NCBI GenBank assembly: GCA_045633845.1
Contig: JAZQZC010000041.1
Location: forward strand, 1 to 14,962
DNA from: RGIG4708 sp045633845
GTDB lineage: Bacteria; Bacillota; Clostridia; UMGS1810
Direction of reading: 5' to 3'
DNA length: 14,962 bases
Part shown: positions 7,043-13,521 of the stretch, in pieces
How the letters are laid out: the number at the start of each line of letters is the position of its first letter
Numbering within the stretch: position 1 is the first letter of the stretch
The notes under the pieces: generated by a model
Told to the model about the DNA's origin: nothing
Seen by the model: only the letters and a program-made list of their open reading frames with translations
The model's database searches: none
Position numbers and translations under genes: made by a program

Positions 7043-8040
7043 TTTACATATAATTTTAAAATCAACAAAATATATGTACTTATTATCATAACAGGTAACA
7101 GTATTCTAACAGGCCTCATATTATAAATATAGTATGGTTGTGTATTTTGCATTGTGTATGCTGCGGTAATCGCGGCCGAAATTAAACCGCTTATAAATTT
7201 ATATATTACATATTTTTTTAATGACAGCATACCCTTTGTTACAGTCAAAACCTGCATCAGTACCGATATTCCCGAAAAGCTTAGTAAAAATGAAATTAAG
7301 CACAAAGCTGCATTTGTATTAAAAGATGCAATAACAGATTTTATTCCGTTTGTAATTTCCAAAAGCGACGACACAACAATACCGAATTTGTTGTTAAATA
7401 ATTTTTGAACAATCAAAGTTATTATGCTAAAAATTATCACAGAGCCCGAAATTTTTATGCACTTAGTAAAAGAGTTTTCTATTATACAAGGGTCAAATGA
7501 TTTTCTTTTTATGCTGGCAGATGTATTGTAAAAGCTTTTTCGGCCTGCACCTATAATTGCTCCGGTAATTACCGCCGAGGCAATGTGTATTATATAAAGC
7601 ACCAAACCTGTATGTATATTGCCAAGCATACCGCCGCCGACTGCGCAAATTATAAACAATGGTCCGGAGTTGTTTGTAAAGCAAACGAGGTCCTCGGCAT
7701 CACTTTTTGATAACATACCTGATTGGTATGCCGACATTACACCTGCTGCACCAACAGGGTAACCGCAGATTAATCCGCTTATAAATATCGGTATTGTATT
7801 TTTAGAAAATTTAAAAAGCTTTTCGTACATAATCTCTGTTATTTTCCCAAATCGGCAGGGCGAAAAGCAAATGAGTATTTCGGATATAATAAAAAACGGA
7901 AACAACGAGGGGATAATTACCGATATACAAAGAATGGCAGAATTTTTTACCGCTTCCGATATCAAATTAAAGTTGGTACACATAAAATATATAAAGTACA
8001 AACAAACAGTATAGATACAAACTTTTATAAACTTTGACAT
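7027..8040 (-). CDS. ylbJ: Sporulation integral membrane protein YlbJ (SpoVV)
   Basis: Multi-pass membrane protein of the nucleoside-transporter/Gate-like YlbJ family; in B. subtilis SpoVV is made in the mother cell and needed to move dipicolinic acid toward the forespore. Most of the chain is hydrophobic (roughly eight segments). The family signatures are GLICGYPVGAAGV (89-101) and LVCFTNNSGPLFIICAVGGG (118-137), the latter joining a polar Asn-Asn-Ser to a Gly-rich helix. GTG 8049 and ATG 8046 are in frame, but ATG 8040 is preferred: GGTGAT (8050-8045 on this strand) sits four bases upstream, as a partial SD should. At 337 residues it is shorter than the B. subtilis protein of about 400, mainly at the ends. 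It diverges from yqfC, another mother-cell gene. The DPA role is inferred from the family. Confidence 0.88.
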   Translation of the reverse strand: MSKFIKVCIYTVCLYFIYFMCTNFNLISEAVKNSAILCISVIIPSLFPFFIISEILICFSPCRFGKITEIMYEKLFKFSKNTIPIFISGLICGYPVGAAGVMSAYQSGMLSKSDAEDLVCFTNNSGPLFIICAVGGGMLGNIHTGLVLYIIHIASAVITGAIIGAGRKSFYNTSASIKRKSFDPCIIENSFTKCIKISGSVIIFSIITLIVQKLFNNKFGIVVSSLLEITNGIKSVIASFNTNAALCLISFLLSFSGISVLMQVLTVTKGMLSLKKYVIYKFISGLISAAITAAYTMQNTQPYYIYNMRPVRILLPVMIISTYILLILKLYVKKIRH

Positions 8041-8064
8041 TAACATCACCGATAATATGTTTAT

Positions 8065-8093
8065 TCATACTAAATTTGTTTTAATCATAAATT
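8065..8093 (+). promoter_or_regulatory. Candidate sigma-E promoter for yqfCD
   Basis: TCATACT (8065-8071) matches six of seven positions of the sigma-E -35 (K-M-ATATT). After 14 nt, CATAAATT (8086-8093) matches seven of eight positions of the -10 (CATACAMT). Transcription would start near 8100, about 23 nt before the yqfC ATG. In B. subtilis yqfD belongs to the sigma-E mother-cell regulon, so the location fits. The match was made by eye. Confidence 0.5.
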
Positions 8094-8122
8094 ATTTAAG
8101 GGATGTGGTAATTATCAAGCTG

Positions 8123-8380
8123 ATGGATTATCTGGCAAGTTCGATGGATGTTCCCGAAATAAGTACGGAGACATCGGGAATAAGTGTCATTTCAAACAAT
8201 ATAATACAAATCAATAATTTTGTGAGCATTGAAGAATATGATGACAATAAAATAAGCATAAACACCAAAACAAATAATATAGTTGTTATCGGATACGATT
8301 TTAGCATAAAATTAATAAACGAAAAGTTTATTCAAATTGAAGGAACAATAAAATCAATCAGTTTTGAAGGGTGTGATTAG
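8123..8380 (+). CDS. yqfC: Sporulation protein YqfC
   Basis: Small sporulation protein of the YqfC family (85 residues from this start; family members run about 90). It shows the family pattern: N-terminal KLMDYL-type helix and Val-Pro, a central beta-rich stretch with ISNNIIQINNFVSIEEYDD, and the ending VIGYDFSIKLINEKFIQIEG, then TIKSISFEG. The start is uncertain. ATG 8123 is the conservative choice but has a poor SD; GTG 8105 and ATT 8111 are in frame, and AAGGGA (8098-8103) is seven bases from that ATT. ATG 8057 would run through the candidate sigma-E promoter and adds residues unlike the family. The gene overlaps yqfD, its invariable partner. Molecular role unknown; deletion phenotypes in the family are tied to spore formation. 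Confidence 0.82.
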   Translation: MDYLASSMDVPEISTETSGISVISNNIIQINNFVSIEEYDDNKISINTKTNNIVVIGYDFSIKLINEKFIQIEGTIKSISFEGCD

Positions 8381-9593
8381 AATATACAGATATATATTGG
8401 GATATGTTTGCCTTGATGTGGTATGCGCTGATATTGGCAAGCTGCTTAGTCTGTGCGCAAAAGCGGGAATACATATATGGAAAATCAGGCGCTCAGACAC
8501 TATTTCTTTAAAAATATGTATATACGAGTATCAGTTTAATGAATTCAAATCAATAGCAGACAAATTGCGTGCGGAAATTACCGTAACCAGTAAAAAAGGA
8601 TTACCATCGCATTTTAGAAAAATCAAAAGCAGAAAATTCTTTATTATGGGTTTTCTGCTTTTTTTATTGTGTATGTGCTTTGCAACGTCATTTGTTACCG
8701 ACATATATATTGACGGCAATGAACAAATATCCGACATAGAAGTAATGCAAATATTAAATGAAGCAGACTTTAAAACAGGAAAATTTGTACATAATATAAA
8801 TATAAAACAAATTCAGCAAAATATATTAAAAAGCAATGACAAGCTTTCGTGGATATGGATAGACATCAAGGGTACAAAAGCATACGTTCAGGTTAAAGAA
8901 AGAACACCGGTGCCCCAAATATCAGACAACAGCGATTATTCAAACAGTGTTGCATCCTCAGACGGCGTTATTGTTGAGGTAATGCCAAGATACGGCAGGC
9001 AAATTGTATATCCCGGTGATGTTGTAAAAAAAGGTGATTTGCTTATCAGCGGAATGTCCGAAACGCTGACAGGTGACATACGTTATATTCATGCAGATGG
9101 AATAGTTACCGCAAAAACATGGTACGAGGCATCCGGCGAATATAACCACACAAAAATTGAAAGGCACCGCACCGGCAACAATCAAAAAAGATACAGTATC
9201 AACATCGGTGATGTGAGCTTGCCATTTGGCAGTAAAAAAAATGTGGAGTACAACCATTATGACAAAGAAATACATAACAAAAAAATTTTGGATATTTTAA
9301 ATTTATCATTTACAATTTGCACATATTATGAGATAATAGAAGATAGAAAAATAATTGATGATAACGAGGTTGTACAAAGCGCAGCAGATGTTCTTGCAAA
9401 CAGGCTTAAAATTCAGATTAATACAAATAACGCACATATTCAAAACATTTCGCACAGCTATTATACAAACGAAAAAGGCAATGTGCACGTAACTGTTACA
9501 ATTGAATGTCTTGAGGATATTGCAAAGTATAAACCGTTAACAAAACCCGAAACATACACGGAGGATATTGATGGAAAAAACAATGGTGTTTGA
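8364..9593 (+). CDS. yqfD: Sporulation membrane protein YqfD
   Basis: A single-pass membrane protein made in the mother cell of sporulating Firmicutes; required for efficient sporulation, mechanism not established. The N-terminal cytoplasmic part (RYILGYVCLDVVCADIGKLL) is typical. One membrane helix lies at about 92-111. After it, a POTRA/FtsQ-like segment (DIYIDGNEQISDIEVMQIL, 113-131) is followed by a beta-rich external region with PGDVVKKGDLLISG, which resembles a biotinyl/lipoyl-like hairpin. Length (409) is normal. The start may be TTG 8364 or GTG 8373; the latter gives MIRIYRYILGY, which aligns better with B. subtilis YqfD, but its SD (GAAGG, 8366-8370) is very close. It overlaps yqfC by 8-17 nt, and its end overlaps phoH by 23 nt, so translation is probably coupled along the cluster. 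Confidence 0.88.
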   Translation: MKGVIRIYRYILGYVCLDVVCADIGKLLSLCAKAGIHIWKIRRSDTISLKICIYEYQFNEFKSIADKLRAEITVTSKKGLPSHFRKIKSRKFFIMGFLLFLLCMCFATSFVTDIYIDGNEQISDIEVMQILNEADFKTGKFVHNINIKQIQQNILKSNDKLSWIWIDIKGTKAYVQVKERTPVPQISDNSDYSNSVASSDGVIVEVMPRYGRQIVYPGDVVKKGDLLISGMSETLTGDIRYIHADGIVTAKTWYEASGEYNHTKIERHRTGNNQKRYSINIGDVSLPFGSKKNVEYNHYDKEIHNKKILDILNLSFTICTYYEIIEDRKIIDDNEVVQSAADVLANRLKIQINTNNAHIQNISHSYYTNEKGNVHVTVTIECLEDIAKYKPLTKPETYTEDIDGKNNGV

Positions 9594-10557
9594 CAATATT
9601 GAAAAGGTGATTTCAATATTTGGACAGTTTGATAAAAATATCAATGAAATTCAAAAAAAGCTTAATGTAAAAATAGTAAACAGGGATTCCAACATAAAAA
9701 TTAACGGTGATGAGCTTTATGTTAATATGGCAGTTGATGCCATAAAAAAGCTATCCGATTTAATTGATAACGGCGAAGCACTTACCGACCAGACAGTTTC
9801 GTATGCAATTTCGATGGCTATGGAGGGCGTTGACACCACTTCGCTTTATGGAGCTGACTGCATATGTGTCAATGCAAGTGGCAAGCCGATTAAAAGCAAA
9901 ACAATGGGTCAGAAGGCATATGTTGATGCAATAAAAAACAATACAATTACTTTTGGTATCGGTCCTGCAGGCACAGGTAAAACATACCTTGCTGTTGCAA
10001 TGGCGGTAACTGCATTTAAAAATAAACAAATCAACAGAATAATTCTTACACGCCCTGCCATAGAAGCCGGCGAAAAGCTTGGCTTTTTGCCCGGTGATTT
10101 GCAAAGCAAGGTAGACCCGTATCTGCGCCCATTGTATGATGCCCTGTACGAAATGTTTGGTATGGAAACATACACACGTCTTGTGGAAAAAGGTGCCATA
10201 GAGGTTGCTCCTCTTGCATATATGCGAGGCAGAACACTTGACGACAGCTTTATTATTCTTGACGAAGCGCAAAATACTACTCCTGAGCAAATGAAGATGT
10301 TTCTTACACGTATCGGCTTTAACTCAAAAGCAATTGTAACAGGTGATATAACACAGATGGATTTGCCTGATGGCAAAAAATCAGGTCTTAAGGATGTTAT
10401 TGGAGTGCTCAAAAATATGGATGATATTGCTTTTTGCTATCTCACCGACCGCGACGTTGTTCGTCATAGACTTGTACAGCAGATTATAAGAGCATATGAA
10501 AAGCGTGATGCCAAGATTGCCGAAAACAGACAAAAGAAAAATGCTGACAGGAGATAA
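9571..10557 (+). CDS. phoH: PhoH-family ATPase
   Basis: Cytoplasmic P-loop ATPase of the PhoH/PhoL group, linked to RNA metabolism and usually encoded next to ybeY. An N-terminal KH-like RNA-binding domain (about 12-66) precedes the ATPase. The Walker A is GPAGTGKT (131-138), with LTRPAIEAGEKLGFLPGDL (159-177), Walker B FIILDEAQN (227-235) and a sensor TGD (257-259). The C-terminal tail is basic. The length of 328 is normal. ATG 9571 is chosen because GGAGG (9560-9564) sits six bases upstream; a TTG one codon earlier is less likely. The first 23 nt lie inside the end of yqfD, and ybeY begins three bases after the stop. In B. subtilis yqfF (pgpH) would lie between phoH and ybeY; it is missing here. 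Confidence 0.93.
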   Translation: MEKTMVFDNIEKVISIFGQFDKNINEIQKKLNVKIVNRDSNIKINGDELYVNMAVDAIKKLSDLIDNGEALTDQTVSYAISMAMEGVDTTSLYGADCICVNASGKPIKSKTMGQKAYVDAIKNNTITFGIGPAGTGKTYLAVAMAVTAFKNKQINRIILTRPAIEAGEKLGFLPGDLQSKVDPYLRPLYDALYEMFGMETYTRLVEKGAIEVAPLAYMRGRTLDDSFIILDEAQNTTPEQMKMFLTRIGFNSKAIVTGDITQMDLPDGKKSGLKDVIGVLKNMDDIAFCYLTDRDVVRHRLVQQIIRAYEKRDAKIAENRQKKNADRR

Positions 10558-10560
10558 TTT

Positions 10561-11046
10561 ATGAACGTTAATATTATTTTTGAAAATGAGCAGTCGGTTG
10601 TGGAAGTAACTGATGAAATTAATCAGATTATTAAGAGAGTTGTTAATAAAACACTTGAATGTGAAAGCTTTGATAAGGATTGTATGGTAAGTGTCACAGT
10701 TGTAGACAACAATCAGATACATCAGCTTAATAATGAATTCCGCGGCATTGACAGACCAACAGATGTACTTTCTTTCCCTGTGCTTGAATTTGAAGACGAC
10801 AAAATGGTAGAAAATTGCGGAGACTATTATGAAGGAAAGCTTATTTTGGGAGATGTGATACTCTCTGCCGAAAAGGCAAAGGAGCAAAGCATAGAGTATG
10901 GTCATTCCCTTGAGCGTGAAATTGGATTTTTGGTTTGCCATTCAATTTTACATCTTTTGGGGTACGATCACGAAACGGACGAGGAACGCACCGTAATGCG
11001 CCAAAAAGAAGAAGCTGCCCTTGAATTATTGGGACTTACAAGATAA
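10561..11046 (+). CDS. ybeY: Endoribonuclease YbeY (rRNA maturation factor)
   Basis: Zinc-dependent single-strand endoribonuclease involved in 16S rRNA 3'-end maturation and ribosome quality control. The metal site is complete: HSILHLLGYDH gives His127, His131 and His137 of the H-x3-H-x5-H motif. The conserved basic loop appears as LNNEFRGIDRPTDVLSFP (56-73), with Arg61 as the expected key residue. The length of 161 is typical. The SD AGGAGA (10549-10554) lies at the end of phoH, whose stop is three bases upstream. It is grouped with phoH and era, both connected to rRNA; Era and YbeY are known to cooperate at the 16S rRNA 3' end. The protein is soluble and there is nothing unusual in its composition. 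Confidence 0.95.
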   Translation: MNVNIIFENEQSVVEVTDEINQIIKRVVNKTLECESFDKDCMVSVTVVDNNQIHQLNNEFRGIDRPTDVLSFPVLEFEDDKMVENCGDYYEGKLILGDVILSAEKAKEQSIEYGHSLEREIGFLVCHSILHLLGYDHETDEERTVMRQKEEAALELLGLTR

Positions 11047-11061
11047 GAAAAGGTGATTTGT

Positions 11062-11526
11062 TTGAAAAAATTTTTGTTAAGCTTTAAATATGCTGTTGAG
11101 GGACTGTGGTATTGCATAAAAACACAGCGCAATTTCAGATTTCATACTGCTGCCGCACTTACGGCATTTTTACTGGCTCAAAAGTACAATCTTGACGGGA
11201 GTCAAAAGCTGATACTGCTTTTTACAATAGTGTTTGTGCTTATTTCCGAAATGTTCAACACTGCACTTGAGGCTGTTGTTGATATGGTAACAAGCGAGTA
11301 CAGCATATTTGCAAAAATTGCAAAGGATGTATGTGCCGCGGCGGTGCTTGTTTCGGCAATTACCGCTTCACTTACAGGCATAATATTGTTTTATGACAGC
11401 GGTAATTTCTGGTATGTATTGCTTAACTACATAAAAAGCCCATTATTTTGGGTGTATGCTGCCGTGTGCATTGCTTACATCAGTGGTATTATTTTTAAAA
11501 TCGGAGGAAAAACAAGTGACAAATAA
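11062..11526 (+). CDS. dgkA: Diacylglycerol/undecaprenol kinase DgkA
   Basis: Small integral membrane lipid kinase; in Gram-positive bacteria the substrate is mainly undecaprenol, which feeds the lipid carrier pool of cell-wall synthesis. Recognised by KYAVEGLWYCIKTQRNFRFH (10-29), the active-site helix SEMFNTALEAVVDMV (62-76; Glu63, Asn66 and Glu70 as expected ligands) and AKDVCAAAVLVSAI (87-100). It is 154 residues long, about 30 more than B. subtilis DgkA; the excess is a fourth hydrophobic segment near 114-145. The start TTG 11062 follows AAAAGGTGAT (11047-11056) at proper spacing; an in-frame GTG 11053 falls within that SD and is rejected. Its last 11 nt overlap the start of era. The cdd gene that separates dgkA and era in B. 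subtilis is absent. Confidence 0.9.
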   Translation: MKKFLLSFKYAVEGLWYCIKTQRNFRFHTAAALTAFLLAQKYNLDGSQKLILLFTIVFVLISEMFNTALEAVVDMVTSEYSIFAKIAKDVCAAAVLVSAITASLTGIILFYDSGNFWYVLLNYIKSPLFWVYAAVCIAYISGIIFKIGGKTSDK

Positions 11527-12415
11527 TTTTAAGTCGGGTTATGTGGGAATTATTGGCAGACCCAACGTAGGCAAATCAACACTTCTCAATAAATTAATAG
11601 GACAGAAAATCGCAATAATTTCGCCAAAGCCACAAACAACAAGGGGCAAAATTCTTGCTATTATGACAGATGATGATTCACAGGTTGTATTTTTGGATAC
11701 ACCTGGTTTTCACAAGCCAAAAAACAAGCTTGGTGAAAATATGATTAAAGCTGTAAGTGACACCATTGCTGACGTTGATGTTCTATTAATGGTTGTAGAG
11801 CCTGTTGCTTCATGCACTCAAAATGAAGAAATTATATTACAAAAAACGGGCGATATACCAATAGTTTTAATTATAAACAAGGCAGATACAGTAAGAAGAG
11901 ACGAGCTTCTCCCTGTGATTGATTTTTACAGTAAATACAAAGACTTTGCCGATATTGTACCCATAAGTGCAAAAAGCGGTCTTGGTATAGAAGAACTCAA
12001 AAAAGTAATTAAAAGCCATCTTCAAACGGGCCCGATGTTTTATCCTGAGGATATGGTGACAGACCAGCAGGAAAAAGAAATTGTTGCCGAAATAATCAGA
12101 GAAAAAATGCTTCGCCTTCTTGATAAAGAGGTTCCTCATGGAACTGCAGTAGAAATTATTAAAATGAAATATAACGGCGATGACGAAAAACCAACATACA
12201 GCATTTCGGCAAATATTTACTGCGAAAAAGCATCACACAAAGGTATTATCATTGGCGCAGGCGGCGCAATGCTTAAAAGAATTGGCACCAATGCACGCAT
12301 AGAGTGCGAAAAAATGCTTGACGCCAAAGTATTTTTGGAGCTTTGGGTAAAGGTAAAGCAGGACTGGCGTAATTCAAACAGCCTGATGAAAGAGCTCGGC
12401 CTTACTGAGCAGTAA
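11516..12415 (+). CDS. era: GTPase Era
   Basis: Essential-type GTPase for 30S assembly that binds the 3' end of 16S rRNA. G1 is GRPNVGKST (14-22), the switch-I threonines are in PQTTRGK (39-45), G3 is DTPGFH (61-66), G4 is NKAD (121-124) and G5 is SAK (151-153). The C-terminal KH domain contains EVPHGTAVEI (205-214) and the GXXG loop in IIIGAGGAMLKRIG (244-257), ending ELWVKVKQDWRNS. At 299 residues it is the usual length. GTG 11516 is the start because GGAGG (11503-11507) lies eight bases upstream; the frame stays open further left only inside dgkA. The 11-nt overlap with dgkA implies coupling. About 70 nt separate it from yqzL, the largest gap in this cluster. Confidence 0.96.
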   Translation: MTNNFKSGYVGIIGRPNVGKSTLLNKLIGQKIAIISPKPQTTRGKILAIMTDDDSQVVFLDTPGFHKPKNKLGENMIKAVSDTIADVDVLLMVVEPVASCTQNEEIILQKTGDIPIVLIINKADTVRRDELLPVIDFYSKYKDFADIVPISAKSGLGIEELKKVIKSHLQTGPMFYPEDMVTDQQEKEIVAEIIREKMLRLLDKEVPHGTAVEIIKMKYNGDDEKPTYSISANIYCEKASHKGIIIGAGGAMLKRIGTNARIECEKMLDAKVFLELWVKVKQDWRNSNSLMKELGLTEQ

Positions 12416-12435
12416 CAAATTTTACCGACATATTA

Positions 12436-12480
12436 ACTCCGCAAAAGGTTATTATAAAATTATAATAAATTTTACGGAGT
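12436..12480 (+). promoter_or_regulatory. Long hairpin hiding the yqzL ribosome-binding site
   Basis: Three stacked stems can form: ACTCCG (12436-12441) with CGGAGT (12475-12480), AAAA (12443-12446) with TTTT (12470-12473), and TTATTATAA (12449-12457) with TTATAATAA (12460-12468) around a tiny loop. That makes 19 pairs with only small internal loops. CGGAGT is the yqzL SD, so folding would block its translation. No T-tract follows, so it is not a classic terminator. A perfect TATAAT (12461-12466) lies in the palindrome, with a poor -35, so the element could instead be a promoter/operator for yqzL-recO. Confidence 0.6.
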
Positions 12481-12486
12481 GATAAT

Positions 12487-12636
12487 ATGAGCAAACAACA
12501 ATTATGGGATAAATTTTTTGCAACAGGCAAAATTGAGTATTATCTTGAATATACGGGCGTACAAAATCACGGAGGCTGTGATGGAACAGATAAAGACAAA
12601 GGGTTTGATACTAAAAGTATTGAACCTAAACGATAA
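12487..12636 (+). CDS. yqzL: YqzL family small protein
   Basis: A 49-residue protein of the YqzL family, commonly encoded between era and recO and of unknown function. The signature is LWDKFFATGKIEYYLEY (residues 6-22), matching the family's Trp-x-x-Phe-x-x-Ser/Thr-Gly-x-Ile-x-x-Tyr-Leu pattern. The SD CGGAGTGAT (12475-12483) is close to ATG 12487 and lies in the arm of the preceding hairpin. From codon 32 the gene overlaps the start of recO by 56 nt in another frame, so its polar tail (GGCDGTDKDKGFDTKSIEPK) is written by recO's first codons. Codons 29-30 (GGA GGC) are also the recO SD. Small size and overlap make it easy to miss in automatic annotation. Confidence 0.82.
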   Translation: MSKQQLWDKFFATGKIEYYLEYTGVQNHGGCDGTDKDKGFDTKSIEPKR

Positions 12637-13360
12637 TGACCGCATATTTACAATTCTTACCCGCGACAGTGGCAAAATAACTGTTATGGCAAAGGGTATA
12701 AGAAGTCAAAAAAATAAATATTTTGGAGCCATGCAGCTTTTTTGCTACAGCGATTTTGTATTTGAAAAAAGGACAGGTATGTACTACCCGGTTGGTGCAG
12801 AGCTTATAGAGAACTTTTTTGAAATTCGAAACTCGGTGGAAAAGGTTGCTGTGGCAACATACATTGCGGACATAGTAAATGCAATTCCTGACGAATTTCC
12901 CCTTGACGATGAGTATTTCAGTTTTATTCTGAATACTCTGTTTGTTGTATCAAAATCTGATGTGGTTGCTTTGGATTTTAAGTACAATTTGCTAAAGTAC
13001 AAATTTATTTTTGAAATGAAAACCGTATGCGAAAACGGGTATGAGCCGTCAATTATGTCTTGTATGAGCTGCGGTGCAAGAAAGGATATAAAGTACTTTG
13101 ATTTGGCATCAGGTATGGTTGTGTGCGACAAGTGTTCGGATACTGCGCCAAATGCTGAGCTTTTTAAAATTTCCGATGAGAGTCACAAAGCGCTTTATGT
13201 TGTACGAAATTCTGATTTCAGGAGTGTGCTGTCACTTAAGCTCTCAAACAATGCAGCAATTGAGCTCAGCGCTCTTTCGGAAAGATATATGAAGTATCAG
13301 ATGGAGATTTTGCCTACATCAAATGAGTATCTTAAGAATATATTGCAAATTAACCAGTAA
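12581..13360 (+). CDS. recO: DNA repair protein RecO
   Basis: Recombination mediator that helps RecR load RecA on SSB-coated single-stranded DNA and anneals strands. The N-terminal OB fold opens with MEQIKTKGLILKVLNLNDND and contains ILTRDSGKITVMAKGIR (25-41). The C-terminal helical domain carries a four-cysteine zinc site: CMSCGARKD (Cys161, Cys164) and VVCDKCSD (Cys182, Cys185). The length of 259 is normal. ATG 12581 is chosen because GGAGG (12571-12575) is five bases upstream and because the N-terminus then matches the family; the same frame is open to 12518, but that would add 21 residues and has no SD. The first 56 nt overlap yqzL. It is the last gene of the cluster; glyQS, which often follows in Bacillus, is not present. 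Confidence 0.94.
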   Translation: MEQIKTKGLILKVLNLNDNDRIFTILTRDSGKITVMAKGIRSQKNKYFGAMQLFCYSDFVFEKRTGMYYPVGAELIENFFEIRNSVEKVAVATYIADIVNAIPDEFPLDDEYFSFILNTLFVVSKSDVVALDFKYNLLKYKFIFEMKTVCENGYEPSIMSCMSCGARKDIKYFDLASGMVVCDKCSDTAPNAELFKISDESHKALYVVRNSDFRSVLSLKLSNNAAIELSALSERYMKYQMEILPTSNEYLKNILQINQ

Positions 13361-13374
13361 TATGTACATAAAAC

Positions 13375-13397
13375 CAAAAAAAATATATCTTTTTTTG
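13375..13397 (+). terminator. Weak A/T hairpin after recO, possible terminator
   Basis: CAAAAAAA (13375-13382) can pair with TTTTTTTG (13390-13397) across a short loop, 15 nt after the recO stop. Apart from the outer C-G the stem is all A-T, so termination would be weak; some read-through into ppdK is likely. Confidence 0.3.
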
Positions 13398-13423
13398 TAA
13401 ATTGTATAAAAAATAAGTAAAAT
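13395..13423 (+). promoter_or_regulatory. Candidate sigma-A promoter for ppdK
   Basis: TTGTAA (13395-13400, four of six), exactly 17 nt, then TAAAAT (13418-13423, five of six, the same -10 as the YabE-like gene). A leader of about 90 nt would follow; it contains the small inverted repeat ATTGTA (13456-13461) / TACAAT (13470-13475). The surroundings are extremely AT-rich, which raises the chance of a fortuitous match. Confidence 0.4.
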
Positions 13424-13521
13424 TTTAACTTTTTTGATAAAAACACTGGATTTTTATTGTATTTTAATGTACAATTATCTTTGTGTGATTATATAAATTT
13501 TTATTTATGGAGGTAACATTA

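Noticed and set aside
7154..7408. Plus-strand frame of 84 codons opposite ylbJ
   Set aside because: It lies inside ylbJ, which has clear family motifs; the plus frame lacks an SD and looks like antisense to membrane helices.
8042..8072. Sigma-E promoter for ylbJ on the minus strand
   Set aside because: A -10-like CATATTAT exists, but transcription would start within or after the ylbJ SD, and the -35 match is only 5/7. Not strong enough to annotate.
10381..10941. Open minus-strand frame of 186 codons opposite phoH and ybeY
   Set aside because: It spans two certain genes, has no SD or family pattern, and its composition is that of reverse-complemented AT-rich coding sequence.
12449..12468. 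A/T palindrome before yqzL as a PerR or Fur box
   Set aside because: PerR sites are 7-1-7 (TTATAAT-N-ATTATAA). This repeat is 9-2-9 with a different arm and fails the alignment at several central positions.
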